Origin: an uncultured Pseudomonadota bacterium
Lineage (GTDB): Bacteria; Pseudomonadota; Gammaproteobacteria; Steroidobacterales; Steroidobacteraceae
DNA: 64,000 nucleotides
Direction: 5' to 3'
NCBI GenBank assembly: GCA_902826635.1
Contig: CADEFQ010000009.1
Coordinates: forward strand, 34,657 to 98,656
The notes under the pieces were generated by a model. It ran no database searches. It saw nothing but the letters and a program-made list of their open reading frames with translations, and was not told the origin of the DNA. Numbering within the stretch: position 1 is the stretch's first letter; every line of letters starts with the position of its first letter. Both the position numbers and the translations under genes were made by a program. Positions 20,114-30,792 of this stretch are shown here, in pieces.

Positions 20114-20976
20114 GCTGCCCTCCCGGCCCGCGCGCTGCGGTCGACGCCGAGCAGCTGCTCGCGGTAGTCGGGCGCCGGATAATGGAACGGCACCGGGCCG
20201 TCGGCCACGCCGTCGAGGAACTGGCGCACCACCTCCGACTCGCTGCGATGCAGCTCCTCGGGACTGCCCGACGCGACACAACGGCCTTGCGACAGCAGGA
20301 AGCTCTCGTCGGCGATCGCGGCGAGCTCGTGGACGTCGTGCGAAACGACGATGCTCGTGATGCCGAGCACGCGGTTCATCTGCCGGATCAGGCGCACGAT
20401 GACGCCCATTGAAATCGGGTCGAGACCGACGAAGGGTTCGTCGTAGATCAGGAGTTCGGGGTCCATCACGACCGCGCGCGCGAGCGCCACGCGGCGCGCC
20501 ATGCCGCCCGAGAGCTCGCTCGGCATCATGCGCGCGGCGCCGCGCAGGCCCACCGCATGCAACTTCGTCAGCACCAGCTCGCGAATCAGCGGCTCGGTCA
20601 GGTTCGTGTGCTCGCGCACCGGAAACGCGACGTTCTCGAACACATCGAGATCGGTGAGCAACGCGCCGTTCTGGAACAGCATGCCGGTGCGCCTGCGCAG
20701 CGCGTAGAGGTCGCGTTGGGCGAGCGTCGCGACGCGCTCGCCCCACACCCGCACTTCGCCTGAGTCAGGCGCCGACTGGCCGGTAATGAGCCGCAGCAGG
20801 GTCGTCTTGCCGGTCCCGCTCGGGCCCATGATGGCGGTGACCCGGCCGCGGCGCGCGACCAGGTCGAGACCCGCGAAGATTTCGCGACGACCGACGCCGT
20901 AGTGAACGCCCTTCACTTCGACCACCACGTCGTCGGCTTGCGCCGACGACGCTGTCGGCCGATGTGATTCGGTCAC
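20110..20976 (-). CDS. mlaF: Lipid ABC transporter ATPase MlaF
   Basis: The nucleotide-binding subunit of the Mla complex. Walker A GPSGTGKTTLLRLI, signature LSGGMARRVALARA and Walker B LLIYDEPFVGLDP are complete; the C-terminal tail carries the region that meets MlaB. The 288 residues include a short polar N-terminal extension. It is first in mlaFEDCB and follows the aldolase gene by 22 bp, so it may share transcription with fba. Confidence 0.95.
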   Translation of the reverse strand: MTESHRPTASSAQADDVVVEVKGVHYGVGRREIFAGLDLVARRGRVTAIMGPSGTGKTTLLRLITGQSAPDSGEVRVWGERVATLAQRDLYALRRRTGMLFQNGALLTDLDVFENVAFPVREHTNLTEPLIRELVLTKLHAVGLRGAARMMPSELSGGMARRVALARAVVMDPELLIYDEPFVGLDPISMGVIVRLIRQMNRVLGITSIVVSHDVHELAAIADESFLLSQGRCVASGSPEELHRSESEVVRQFLDGVADGPVPFHYPAPDYREQLLGVDRSARAGRAA

Positions 20977-20998
20977 GCGAACGAGACGCCGTTGCCGC

Positions 20999-22021
20999 TC
21001 AAGCGGCTTCGGCTTCCTGTGAGGCGGCGTAGCGGCCGGTGCTGGCGAGCCCGTTCAGGCGGGCGCGCTTCGCGAACTCCTTCTGGCCCGCGGCAAAATT
21101 CGCCGGCTTGCCGCCCCACGCCTTGAGCGCGACGTCCTGCAGCGCGCGGCCGTAGCTGAAAGTGAGGTTCCACGGCAGCGGCGCGAGCTTGTTCATCAGC
21201 GACAGGTGCAGCGTCGCCTCGGGCGAACTCTGGCCACCCGACAGAAACGCGATGCCCGGCACGGCCGTCGGCACGTGGCGCCTGAGCGTGCGCACGGTCG
21301 CCTCGGCCACCTGTTCGGGGCTCGCGCGATTCGCCGCCTTCTTGCCGGAAATCACCATGTTCGGCTTGAGGACCATGCCTTCGAGATAAACGCGATGGAG
21401 ACCGAGCTGGTTGAACACCTCGGCGAGCACGGCATTCGTGACGTCTTCGCAGCGTTCGATCGAGTGCCCGCCATCCATCAGCACTTCCGGTTCGACAATC
21501 GGTACGATCTGTTGTTCCTGGCACAGCGCCGCGTAACGGGCCAGCGCATGCGCGTTCGCCTCGATGCCGAAGCGCGAAGGAACGCCATCCGCGATGTCGA
21601 TCACGGCGCGCCATTTCGCAAACCGGGCGCCCAGCTTGTAGTACTCGGCGAGCCTCTCACGCAGGCCGTCGAGGCCCTCGGTGATCGTCTCCCCCGGAAA
21701 ACCGGCGAGTGCCTTCGCGCCCATGTCCACCTTGATGCCGGGCAGGACGCCCTGCTTCTCGAGCCATGCCGCGAACGGCAGGCCGTCACGCGTGTTCTGC
21801 CGCAGCGTCTCGTCGTAGAAGATGACGCCGCTGATCCACTGCCCGATACCGGGTGTCGTGAACAGCATTTCGCGGTAGGTGCGACGATGCTCCTCGGTGG
21901 ATTCGAGCTGGATCGCATCAAACCGCTTCTTGATGGTCCCGGAGCTCTCGTCCGCCGCGAGGATGCCCTTGTCCTTCGCCACCATGGCGCGCGCGACGCG
22001 CTCGAGTCCTGCCTTGTCCAT
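20999..22021 (-). CDS. Class I fructose-bisphosphate aldolase
   Basis: A 340-residue Schiff-base aldolase of the eukaryote-like class I type, cleaving fructose 1,6-bisphosphate to triose phosphates without metal. Signature blocks are GILAADESSGTIKKRF near the N-terminus, VEPEVLMDGGHSIERC, the Schiff-base Lys region LEGMVLKPNMVISGKK and AFLSGGQSSPEATLHL. A good AGAGGGA site precedes the ATG. With ppsA elsewhere in the window it fits a gluconeogenic lifestyle. It is divergent from the SUF regulator. Confidence 0.94.
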   Translation of the reverse strand: MDKAGLERVARAMVAKDKGILAADESSGTIKKRFDAIQLESTEEHRRTYREMLFTTPGIGQWISGVIFYDETLRQNTRDGLPFAAWLEKQGVLPGIKVDMGAKALAGFPGETITEGLDGLRERLAEYYKLGARFAKWRAVIDIADGVPSRFGIEANAHALARYAALCQEQQIVPIVEPEVLMDGGHSIERCEDVTNAVLAEVFNQLGLHRVYLEGMVLKPNMVISGKKAANRASPEQVAEATVRTLRRHVPTAVPGIAFLSGGQSSPEATLHLSLMNKLAPLPWNLTFSYGRALQDVALKAWGGKPANFAAGQKEFAKRARLNGLASTGRYAASQEAEAA

Positions 22022-22057
22022 CGCGTTCCCTCTTTCGACTTTCTGGTTCAGCCGCCG

Positions 22058-22063
22058 ATTATA
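22058..22063 (-). promoter_or_regulatory. -10 box for the aldolase gene
   Basis: A perfect TATAAT on the minus strand lies about 36 bases before the aldolase ATG, leaving a conventional leader with a Shine-Dalgarno sequence. The -35 region is weak. Confidence 0.5.
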
Positions 22064-22076
22064 GCGGATGAAGATT

Positions 22077-22115
22077 TTGCAGCGTTCGGCAAAGAGGACT
22101 AAAATGGTCCCCTAT
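22077..22115 (+). promoter_or_regulatory. SUF operon promoter with overlapping IscR type 1-like operator
   Basis: TTGCAG (22077-22082), a 17-bp spacer and TAAAAT (22100-22105) form a strong promoter ending 10 bases before the regulator ATG at 22116. The imperfect inverted repeat GGACTAAAATGGTCC (22096-22110), continued by CCTAT, covers the -10 and resembles the IscR type 1 motif core GACTRWWWYAGTC. This suggests autorepression by the encoded Rrf2 protein. The motif match is by eye. Confidence 0.65.
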
Positions 22116-22589
22116 ATGCTGCGCATCAGCCGCCTGACCGACTACGCGACGGTGATCCTCGCCGCCCTGGCCCGATCGCCCGTACCGCAGATGACGGCCG
22201 CGGCGCTCGCCGCACGCACCCGCATCGCGGCGCCCACCGTCAGCAAGCTCCTGAAGCAGCTGCATCGCGCGGGGCTCGTCGCCTCGACGCGCGGTCTGCA
22301 CGGAGGCTATCAGCTCGCCCGCACCGCGGGCAGCATCAGTGCCGCGGCGATTCTCGACGCGCTCGAGGGGCCGCTCGCGCTCACCGCCTGCTCGTCCCAC
22401 CACGGCCAGTGCGACATCGAGGGCCACTGCCGCGTGTCGCGCGCGTGGCAGAGCGTGAACGGCGCGATCCGGCGTTCGCTGCAGGACGTCACCCTCGCCC
22501 AGCTCGCCGGTCTCGAGAGCGAGCCGTCGCGCCTGCCGATCCTGGAGCACGAAGTGAAGATCATCGGACGCCCACGGGGCACGCCATGA
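22116..22589 (+). CDS. Rrf2-family SUF system regulator
   Basis: A 157-residue winged-helix regulator of the IscR group, first gene of the SUF operon. The DNA-binding part is [16 protein letters not shown] through [13 protein letters not shown], and three cysteines ([15 protein letters not shown]) are placed like the Fe-S ligands of IscR. It probably senses Fe-S status and represses the operon. I take the ATG at 22116, matching the family N-terminus; the ATGs at 22104 and 22068 lie within or upstream of the predicted -10. Its stop overlaps the sufB start (ATGA). Confidence 0.9.
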   Translation: MLRISRLTDYATVILAALARSPVPQMTAAALAARTRIAAPTVSKLLKQLHRAGLVASTRGLHGGYQLARTAGSISAAAILDALEGPLALTACSSHHGQCDIEGHCRVSRAWQSVNGAIRRSLQDVTLAQLAGLESEPSRLPILEHEVKIIGRPRGTP

Positions 22590-24031
22590 CCGACGCCGCC
22601 GACCTCGAGGCCCTGGTCGGGCGCAATTATCGGCACGGCTTCGTGACCGATATCGAATCGGACACCGTGCCGCCCGGGCTCGATGCCGATGTGATACGCA
22701 TGATTTCGCGCAAGAAGCAGGAACCGCAGTTCCTGCTCGACTGGCGCCTGAAGGCGTTCCGGCACTGGCAGACGATGCGTGAGCCGCGCTGGGCGCACGT
22801 GCGTTTCAAGCCGATCGACTACCAGGACATTTCCTACTACTCCGCGCCGAAAGCGGACGCGAACGCACCGAAGAGCCTCGACGAGGTCGACCCGAAGCTC
22901 CTCGAGACCTACGAAAAACTCGGCGTCCCACTGCACGAGCGGGCGCGACTCGCGGGCGTGGCGGTCGACGCGGTCTTCGACAGCGTATCGGTCGCGACCA
23001 CGTTCAAGGAGAAACTCTCGAAGGCTGGGGTCATCTTCTGTTCGTTCTCGGATGCGGTACGCGACCACCCGCAGCTCGTGGAGCGCTATCTCGGCACGGT
23101 GGTGCCCTACACCGACAACTTCTTCGCCACGCTCAACTCGGCGGTCTTCACCGACGGCTCGTTCGTCTACGTGCCGAAGGGCGTGCGCTGCCCGATGGAG
23201 CTTTCGACTTATTTTCGCATCAACGCAGCGAAGACCGGCCAGTTCGAACGCACTCTGATCATCGCCGACGACGACTCGCACGTCTCATATCTTGAAGGTT
23301 GCACCGCCCCAATGCGCGACGAGAACCAGCTGCACGCCGCCGTCGTGGAGCTCGTCGCGCTCGAGGGCGCGAAGATCAAATACTCGACCGTCCAGAACTG
23401 GTACCCGGGCGACGAGCGTGGCGTCGGCGGCATCTACAATTTCGTGACCAAGCGGGGCGACTGCCGCGGCCGCAATTCGCACATCTCCTGGACGCAGGTC
23501 GAGACCGGTTCGGCCATCACGTGGAAATACCCGAGCTGCGTGCTGCGCGGCGAGGGCTCGGTCGGTGAGTTTTACTCCGTCGCGACGGCAAACCACTATC
23601 AGCAGGCCGATACGGGCACCAAGATGATCCACATCGGCGCGAATACGCGCAGCACGATCGTGTCGAAGGGCATTTCGGCCGGCCACGGACAGAACACGTA
23701 CCGCGGGCTCGTGAAGATCCTGCCGGGCGCGCATGGCGCGCGCAATTTCACGCAATGCGATTCGCTGCTGATGGGCGGCCACTGCGGCGCCCATACCTTC
23801 CCGTATGTCGAGGTCAAGAATGCGACCGCGACCGTCGAACATGAGGCCAGCACCTCGAAGATCAGCGAGGACCAGCTGTTCTACTGCCTGCAGCGCGGCA
23901 TCACGCAGGAAGACGCCGTCAACATGATCGTGAGTGGCTTCTGCAAGAGCGTCTTCAGGGAATTGCCGATGGAATTCGCGGTGGAGGCACAGAACCTCCT
24001 CGCAGTGACACTTGAAGGAGCGGTGGGCTGA
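22586..24031 (+). CDS. sufB: Fe-S scaffold subunit SufB
   Basis: SufB forms the SufBC2D scaffold on which Fe-S clusters are assembled. The 481 residues contain the family blocks [38 protein letters not shown]-like [14 protein letters not shown], and the C-terminal [18 protein letters not shown]. The true ATG at 22586 overlaps the regulator stop; the upstream frame extension is an arginine-rich shadow of the regulator gene. Confidence 0.96.
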   Translation: MTDAADLEALVGRNYRHGFVTDIESDTVPPGLDADVIRMISRKKQEPQFLLDWRLKAFRHWQTMREPRWAHVRFKPIDYQDISYYSAPKADANAPKSLDEVDPKLLETYEKLGVPLHERARLAGVAVDAVFDSVSVATTFKEKLSKAGVIFCSFSDAVRDHPQLVERYLGTVVPYTDNFFATLNSAVFTDGSFVYVPKGVRCPMELSTYFRINAAKTGQFERTLIIADDDSHVSYLEGCTAPMRDENQLHAAVVELVALEGAKIKYSTVQNWYPGDERGVGGIYNFVTKRGDCRGRNSHISWTQVETGSAITWKYPSCVLRGEGSVGEFYSVATANHYQQADTGTKMIHIGANTRSTIVSKGISAGHGQNTYRGLVKILPGAHGARNFTQCDSLLMGGHCGAHTFPYVEVKNATATVEHEASTSKISEDQLFYCLQRGITQEDAVNMIVSGFCKSVFRELPMEFAVEAQNLLAVTLEGAVG

Positions 24032-24033
24032 TC

Positions 24034-24782
<749 letters not shown>

Positions 24783-24786
<4 letters not shown>

Positions 24787-26078
24787 ACGCACTCGCGCGC
24801 CTCGCCGCCGATCACGCCGCAGTCATCGATTCGCTGCCGCCGGCGATCGCCGCCCACGCGGTGCGTCGTGCTGCGGTCGAAGCGATTGCAACGCGCGGCT
24901 TGCCCGGCGCTCGCGAGGAGAACTGGCGCTATGCCAACCTGAAGCCGCTCGACGTCGTGCGATTCGCGCCGCAACTCACGATCGATCCCGCGGCGCTCGA
25001 AAGCGCACGCAGCGTGCTGCCCGCTCCGATCGCCGGCTTCGATCGCTACGTGTTCGTCGATGGCCTCTTTGCCGGGGCTTTGTCCGCGGCGCCCGGCAGT
25101 GCGCGCGGTGTCACGGTCGGGACCCGGGCATCGCTCGACGCCGACTTCGGACTCGAGGGCGGCGACACGCGCTTCGGCGCACTCGTCGTGGCATTCGCTC
25201 CCGAGGCGTTGTCGATCGCAGCGACGGCCGGCGCCGAGCGGGGAATCGAAGTCCTGTGTGTCGCCACGGCGGCGGGTGCCGAGTCCGCGTCCTATCCCGC
25301 GTTGACTCTGCGCGCCGATGCCGGGTCCCGCCTCAGCGTCGTCGAACGACATGTCGGCGTCGAAGACCGCGCAACATTCTCGAATGCCGCGATCGACGTG
25401 CGGATCGGTCCCGGCGCGCAGGTCCGGCACGTTCGCGTGCAACAGCTCGGGGCGCAGGCCGTTCACTTCGAGACCCTGCGCGCGGTCGTCGGCGCCGACG
25501 CCGAATACGCGCTCGACACCATCGCGCTCGGCGCGCAGGCCGCGCGCACCACCCTGCACGCACGCCTCGCCGAGCGCGGCGCGCGCATCCGGTATGGCAG
25601 TTCGGTAGCCCTCGACGGCGCACAGGTGAACGATACCTATGCCGTCGTCGAGCACGCGGCGCCGGACACCGAAACGACCGAAGACTACCGCGGCATCGCC
25701 GCCGGGCGCGCTCGCGTGGCCTTCAATGGCCATATCGTCATGCGACCTCTCGCCGCGCGCTCCGCGTCGCGCCAGTCGCTCAGGAGCCTGCTCGCCGGAC
25801 CCGGCGCCGAGGCCGATGTGCGCCCGCAACTCGAGATCTACACCGACGACGTGAAGGCGAGCCACGGCGCGACGGCCGGCAAACTGGACGGGGAGATGCT
25901 CTTCTACCTGCTGTCCCGCGGCATCGAGCCGCGCACCGCGAAGAGCCTCCTCAAGTGGGCGTTCCTGACCGAGCTGGTCGCGCGCATCGCGATTCCCGAG
26001 CTGCGGGGTGAGATCGAACGCGCGTTCGCCCGGCGTTTCTCGGGCGAAGACGCCGTTATCGCACGGGAGCTCGTGTGA
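24783..26078 (+). CDS. sufD: Fe-S scaffold subunit SufD
   Basis: SufD is the SufB paralogue needed for iron entry in the scaffold. The N-terminal helix-rich part includes LPGAREENWRYANLKPL, and the C-terminal beta-helix and conserved SHGATAGKLDGEMLFYLLSR match the family, in 431 residues. The middle is divergent, as usual for SufD. The GTG overlaps the sufC stop. Confidence 0.94.
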
Positions 26079-27298
26079 TGACGTACGACGTCGCGCGCGT
26101 GCGCGCCGATTTCCCGATCCTCGCGCGCAGCGTGAACGGGCGCCCGCTGGTCTATCTCGACAGCGCCGCCTCCGCGCAGCGACCACGCGCGGTGATCGAC
26201 GCCGTGGACGCCTATGAAACGCATTCGCACGCGAACGTGCACCGGGGCGTGCACGCACTCAGCCAGGCGGCCACCGATGCCTTCGAGGGCGCGCGCGAGC
26301 GCGTGCGCCGCTTCCTGAACGCCCGCACCGCGAAGGAGATCATCTTCACGCGCGGCACGACCGAGGCGATCAATCTCGTCGCGAACTCCTGGGCGCGTCC
26401 GCGCCTCGGCCCCGGCGACGAGATCCTGGTCACCCGGCTCGAACACCACGCCAACATCGTGCCGTGGCAGATGGTGTGCGCCGCCACCGGCGCCACGCTG
26501 AAGGTCGCGCCGATCGACGGGCACGGCCAACTGCGCTTCGACGCGTACGAAGCGCTGCTGTCACCGCGCACGCGGCTCGTCGCCACCGCGCACATTTCAA
26601 ACGCGCTCGGCACCATCCTGCCGGTCGCGCGCATCACGCAGGCCGCACACGCACGCGGCATCCCGGTCCTGCTCGACGGCGCACAGGCCGTGCCGCACGG
26701 CAGCGCCGACGTCCAGGCGCTCGACTGCGATTTCTACGCGTTCTCGGCGCACAAACTCTATGGCCCGACCGGCATTGGCGTGCTGTACGGCCGCGAGGCG
26801 CTGCTGCGCGAGATGCCGCCGTGGCAAGGCGGCGGCGACATGATTCTCTCGGTGAGCTTCGAGGGCACCACGTACAACGACCTGCCGTGGAAGTTCGAGG
26901 CCGGCACGCCGAATATTTCGGGTGCGGTGGGCCTCGCGGCCGCAATCGACTACGTCGAGAGCCTCGGGCCGGCCGCCGTGCACCAGCACGAGCAGAATTT
27001 GCTCGCGAAGGCGACCGCGGCGGCGCTGGGCATCCCCGGCCTGCGAGTGATCGGTACGGCCGCGGACAAGGCCGCGGTGCTTTCATTCACGGTCGAAGGC
27101 ATTCATCCACACGATCTCGGCACGATACTCGACCACGAAGGCGTCGCCATCCGCACGGGGCACCATTGCGCAATGCCGGTGATGGAATTTTTCGATGTGC
27201 CCGCCACCGCGCGCGCCTCGTTTGCCTGCTACAACGACGACGCCGACATCGATCGACTCATCGGCGCGCTGCACCAGGCGCGCGAGGTATTCGGCTGA
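26078..27298 (+). CDS. sufS: Cysteine desulfurase SufS
   Basis: SufS removes sulfur from cysteine and passes it to a partner. PLP Lys226 lies in FSAHKLYGPTGIG and catalytic Cys364 in RTGHHCAMP. Length is 406 residues from the ATG at 26078, which shares its A with the sufD TGA; a GTG at 26075 is an alternative. No sufE is in the window, so the adjacent SufU-like protein is the likely sulfur acceptor. Confidence 0.96.
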   Translation: MTYDVARVRADFPILARSVNGRPLVYLDSAASAQRPRAVIDAVDAYETHSHANVHRGVHALSQAATDAFEGARERVRRFLNARTAKEIIFTRGTTEAINLVANSWARPRLGPGDEILVTRLEHHANIVPWQMVCAATGATLKVAPIDGHGQLRFDAYEALLSPRTRLVATAHISNALGTILPVARITQAAHARGIPVLLDGAQAVPHGSADVQALDCDFYAFSAHKLYGPTGIGVLYGREALLREMPPWQGGGDMILSVSFEGTTYNDLPWKFEAGTPNISGAVGLAAAIDYVESLGPAAVHQHEQNLLAKATAAALGIPGLRVIGTAADKAAVLSFTVEGIHPHDLGTILDHEGVAIRTGHHCAMPVMEFFDVPATARASFACYNDDADIDRLIGALHQAREVFG

Positions 27299-27741
27299 TG
27301 GACCTGAAGGAGCTTTACCGCGACGTGATCCTCGATCACAACAAGCGACCCCGGAATTTCGGCCCGCTTGCTCCGGTCGACGCAAGCGCCGATGGGCACA
27401 ACCCGCTTTGCGGCGATCGCCTCACGGTGTACCTGCAGCTCGATGGGGACCGCATCCGCGATGTGCATTTCGACGGCAGGGGATGCGCGATCTCGGTGGC
27501 CTCGGCGTCGCTGATGACGGAGGCAGTCAAGGGCAAGGACCGCGGCGCCGTCGCGCGGCTGTTCGACGAAGTGCACGGTACGCTCACCGGCGAGTGTGCC
27601 GAACCGCCCGCCTCGCTCGGAAAGCTCGCGGCGCTCGCGGGAGTGCGCGAGTTCCCGGCGCGCGTCAAGTGCGCGAGCCTTTGCTGGCATACGCTCAACG
27701 CCGCGCTGGCGCACGAGTGCAAGCCGGTGACGACGGAGTAA
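27298..27741 (+). CDS. sufU: SufU-type Fe-S assembly/sulfur-transfer protein
   Basis: A 147-residue NifU-like protein with the three conserved cysteines in NPLCGD, GRGCAIS and KCASLC. The stretch of extra residues before the third Cys (GTLTGECAEPPASLGKL) is the SufU-type insertion that separates it from IscU. In Bacillus SufU is a zinc-dependent sulfurtransferase serving SufS, which fits the absence of sufE here. The ATG shares a base with the sufS TGA. Confidence 0.93.
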   Translation: MDLKELYRDVILDHNKRPRNFGPLAPVDASADGHNPLCGDRLTVYLQLDGDRIRDVHFDGRGCAISVASASLMTEAVKGKDRGAVARLFDEVHGTLTGECAEPPASLGKLAALAGVREFPARVKCASLCWHTLNAALAHECKPVTTE

Positions 27742-27744
27742 GTG

Positions 27745-28296
27745 ATGCGCACGCACCAGAACCAGCCCTTCGTCGTCCAGCGGGAGACCAAAGCGGTCAT
27801 GGTACCCGCGGGCATCGACGTCACGCTGAAGCCCGGCCAGGCCGGTTACATCACGCAGGCGCTCGGCGGCAGCTTCACGCTCTACATCGACGGCAACCTC
27901 TTCCGGCTAGCGGGCGAAAACGCCGACGCGATCGGGCAGGAGATCGTCAAGCCGCCCGAACTCGCGCCCGATGCGACGCTCGAGGACCTGAAAGCGCTGA
28001 TCTGGGCGCAGATGGCGACCTGCTACGACCCCGAGATCCCGATCAACATCGTCGATCTCGGCCTCGTCTACGCCTGCGACGTGACGACCAACGGCGACGG
28101 TACCCACGACGTCGACGTCAAGATGACACTGACCGCGCCGGGCTGCGGCATGGGCGAGGTGCTGGTGGAGGACGTCAAGGAAAAGGTCGGGATCATCCCG
28201 ACCATCCGCGAGGCCCTCGTCGAACTCGTCTTCGACCCCCCGTGGAACCAGTCCATGATGTCGGAAGCCGCACGCCTGCAAACCGGCATGTTCTAG
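27745..28296 (+). CDS. sufT: SUF-associated Fe-S protein maturation factor SufT
   Basis: SufT is a MIP18/DUF59-family protein that assists Fe-S protein maturation. After an N-terminal extension specific to SufT (residues 1-about 75), the DUF59 core begins at MATCYDPEIPINIVDLGLVY and includes the conserved TLTAPGCGMG with the metal-binding Cys. Length is 183 residues from ATG 27745; a GTG directly before it is possible. It is the last SUF gene; its stop codon TAG lies inside the -10 proposed for sixA. Confidence 0.93.
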   Translation: MRTHQNQPFVVQRETKAVMVPAGIDVTLKPGQAGYITQALGGSFTLYIDGNLFRLAGENADAIGQEIVKPPELAPDATLEDLKALIWAQMATCYDPEIPINIVDLGLVYACDVTTNGDGTHDVDVKMTLTAPGCGMGEVLVEDVKEKVGIIPTIREALVELVFDPPWNQSMMSEAARLQTGMF

Positions 28297-28305
28297 AATC
28301 GGGGC
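28294..28305 (+). promoter_or_regulatory. -10 element before sixA and its mini-ORF
   Basis: TAGAAT (28294-28299), which contains the sufT stop codon, is followed by six bases and an ATG at 28306. A transcript from it would begin at that ATG. No clear -35 is seen. Confidence 0.4.
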
Positions 28306-28338
28306 ATGAGCGCCCCCCGCGCCGGGATCCCGGGATGA
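28306..28338 (+). CDS. Possible 10-codon leader ORF coupled to sixA
   Basis: ATG at 28306 opens a frame of ten codons (MSAPRAGIPG) whose TGA overlaps the sixA ATG as ATGA. It begins six bases after a TAGAAT hexamer. sixA has no strong Shine-Dalgarno site of its own, so the mini-ORF could deliver ribosomes by termination-reinitiation. It may also be chance; no homologue is expected for so short a peptide. Confidence 0.3.
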   Translation: MSAPRAGIPG

Positions 28339-28841
28339 AGCGCCTGACTCTCGTCCGGCATGGCCAGGCCGAGTGGAAGGCGGCGTCGGTAGCGGATTTC
28401 GACCGCCCCCTCACCCGACGCGGGCTCGCCGAGGCCGCCGACATGGCGCGTCGCCTGCGCGTACAGGACTTCGCAGCGCCCGACCTCGTGCTGACGAGCC
28501 CGGCCGTGCGCGCGGCGCAGACGGCCGAGGTTTTCGCGCGCGAGCTTGCGCTCGCGAGTCGCCTCGTAAAACGGGTCGATGCGCTTTACCTGGCGCCACC
28601 CGATGAGCTGCAAGACGCCATCCGAAGCACCGGCGCACGCGTCGGGCACCTGCTGGTCGTGGGCCACAATCCGGGGGTCAGCGAGTTCGCACAGCAGGTC
28701 GCGCCCGGTGCCGCGATCGAAAGCTTCGCGACGGGCGCCAGCTGCACGCTCATTTTCAATACCGAAGCGTGGCAGACCCTTGGAACCGCCTCGGAGGCGA
28801 AGTACGACGCGCCTGGCCGATTCTTCGACCTGTGGCATTGA
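28335..28841 (+). CDS. sixA: SixA-type phosphohistidine phosphatase
   Basis: A 168-residue histidine-phosphatase-superfamily protein with the RHG motif at residues 8-10 (LTLVRHGQAEW), DLVLTSPAVRAAQTAE, and the second catalytic His in VVGHNPGVSEF. SixA in E. coli removes phosphate from phosphohistidine proteins such as NPr. It follows the SUF operon and precedes typA. Confidence 0.9.
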   Translation: MKRLTLVRHGQAEWKAASVADFDRPLTRRGLAEAADMARRLRVQDFAAPDLVLTSPAVRAAQTAEVFARELALASRLVKRVDALYLAPPDELQDAIRSTGARVGHLLVVGHNPGVSEFAQQVAPGAAIESFATGASCTLIFNTEAWQTLGTASEAKYDAPGRFFDLWH

Positions 28842-28901
28842 CGGGCGCCAGCACGAAGCGCGGCCGGAATATGCTATCCTCCGCGACCTTTTTTGCCCCC
28901 A

Positions 28902-30734
28902 ATGGCCCGAACCCGCATGCGCCCGCTTCGCAACATCGCGATCATCGCCCACGTCGATCACGGCAAGACCACGCTCGTCGACAAGCTGCTGCACCAGGCC
29001 GGCACGTTCGCCGCGCACCAGCACATCGCAGAGCGCGTGATGGACTCGAACGACATCGAGCGTGAGCGCGGCATCACGATCCTCGCGAAGAACACCGCGG
29101 TCGACTTCGGCGACACGCACATCAACATCGTCGACACGCCCGGGCACGCCGACTTCGGCGGCGAAGTCGAACGTGTCATGTCGATGGTCGACGGCGTACT
29201 GCTGCTGGTCGATGCGGTCGAAGGGCCGATGCCCCAGACGCGCTTCGTGACCCGCAAGGCGCTCGCGCTCGGCTTGAAGCCGATCGTGGTCGTCAACAAG
29301 GTCGACCGCCCGGCTGCGCGGCCCGACTGGGTCGTCAACCAGACCTTCGATCTCTTCGACAAGCTCGGCGCCACCGACGAGCAGCTCGACTTCCCCGTCG
29401 TCTATGCGTCGGCCCTGAACGGCTGGGCGACGCTCGACCACGCGACGCAGGGCGTCGACATGCGCCCGCTGTTCGACACGATCCTGAAGCATGTTCCGGC
29501 CCCGAGCGGCGATCCCGCGGAGCCGCTGCAGCTGCAGATCTCCGCGCTCGACTATTCGAGCTTCGTCGGCCGCATCGGCATTGGCCGCATCCGGCGCGGA
29601 ACCCTGCACGCCGGCGACGACGTGATGCTGCTCAACGCCGATGCCACACCGAAGCGTGCGCGCGTGAACCAGATCTTCGGCTTCCGTGGCCTCGAGCGCG
29701 TGCCGATGGAATCGGCGGGCGCCGGCGAGATCGTGCTCGTCAACGGCATCGACGAAATCGGCATCGGCGTCACGCTCGCGGACGTGGAGCGCCCGGAGGC
29801 CCTGCCGGCGCTGCGCGTCGACGAGCCCACGCTGACGATGAACTTCCGCGTCAACAATTCGCCGCTCGCGGGCACCGAGGGAAAGTTCGTCACGAGCCGC
29901 CAGATCCGCGACCGCCTGCACAAGGAACTGCTGACCAATGTCGCGCTGCGCGTCTCGGACACGGAGGACACCGACGTGTTCCTCGTTTCCGGTCGCGGCG
30001 AGCTGCACCTGACGATCCTGGTCGAGAACATGCGCCGCGAAGGCTTCGAGCTCGCGGTCTCGCGACCGCGCGTGGTCGTGCGCGACGTGGGCGGCGTGCG
30101 ACACGAACCTTACGAGGTGCTGACGGTCGACGTCGACGAATCGCACCAGGGCGCAGCCATGGAGGCGCTCGGTACCCGTCGAGGCGAGCTGCAGGACATG
30201 GCGGCGGATGGCCGCGGTCGCGTGCGCCTCGATTACCGCATTCCGGCGCGCGGCCTGATTGGCTTCCAGGGCGAGTTCCTGCGCCTGACGCGCGGCACCG
30301 GCCTCATGAGCCACGTCTTCGACGATTTCGCGCCGATGAAGGAAGACGTGCCGGCACGCCGCAGCGGAGTGCTGATTTCGGCCGAAGCGGGCACGGCGGT
30401 CGCGTATGCGCTCTGGAAGCTGCAGGAACGCGGTCGCATGTTCGTCACGCCGGGCGAGAAAATCTACGAAGGCATGATCATCGGCGTGCACAGCCGCGAA
30501 AACGACCTCGTCGTGAATCCGGCGAAGACCAAGCAGCTGACGAACATCCGCGCCGCCGGCAAGGATGACGCGATCCTGCTCACGCCTCCGATCGAGCTCA
30601 CGCTCGAATCGGCTGTCGAGTTCATCGACGACGACGAACTCGTCGAAGTGACGCCGCAGTCGATTCGCCTTCGCAAGCGTTCGCTCAAGGAGAGCGACCG
30701 GCGGCGCGCCTCGCGCACCGGGGACGCGGCATAA
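28902..30734 (+). CDS. typA: Ribosome-associated GTPase TypA/BipA
   Basis: TypA is an EF-G-like GTPase that helps 50S assembly and stress adaptation. G1 [16 protein letters not shown]3 [15 protein letters not shown] and G4 NKVDRP are intact, followed by EF-G-like domains and the C-terminal [21 protein letters not shown]. The ATG at 28902 gives 610 residues; ATG 28917 ([10 protein letters not shown]) is the more conserved start and removes five. A -10-like TATCCT lies at 28875-28880. Confidence 0.96.
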   Translation: MARTRMRPLRNIAIIAHVDHGKTTLVDKLLHQAGTFAAHQHIAERVMDSNDIERERGITILAKNTAVDFGDTHINIVDTPGHADFGGEVERVMSMVDGVLLLVDAVEGPMPQTRFVTRKALALGLKPIVVVNKVDRPAARPDWVVNQTFDLFDKLGATDEQLDFPVVYASALNGWATLDHATQGVDMRPLFDTILKHVPAPSGDPAEPLQLQISALDYSSFVGRIGIGRIRRGTLHAGDDVMLLNADATPKRARVNQIFGFRGLERVPMESAGAGEIVLVNGIDEIGIGVTLADVERPEALPALRVDEPTLTMNFRVNNSPLAGTEGKFVTSRQIRDRLHKELLTNVALRVSDTEDTDVFLVSGRGELHLTILVENMRREGFELAVSRPRVVVRDVGGVRHEPYEVLTVDVDESHQGAAMEALGTRRGELQDMAADGRGRVRLDYRIPARGLIGFQGEFLRLTRGTGLMSHVFDDFAPMKEDVPARRSGVLISAEAGTAVAYALWKLQERGRMFVTPGEKIYEGMIIGVHSRENDLVVNPAKTKQLTNIRAAGKDDAILLTPPIELTLESAVEFIDDDELVEVTPQSIRLRKRSLKESDRRRASRTGDAA

Positions 30735-30792
30735 TCAACGGATAATACTTGGCACGGCACCATGGCCCCGCGCTAGCATCGATGGTCAGGCC

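Noticed and set aside
19346..20746. 466-codon version of mlaE reading through mlaF
   Set aside because: The first ~210 residues are Arg-rich out-of-frame mlaF sequence; the GTGA overlap at 20110-20113 marks the real mlaE start.
30750..30770. Sigma54-like TTGGCACGG before the porin
   Set aside because: The -24 element fits, but no GC doublet lies at the required spacing for the -12 element.
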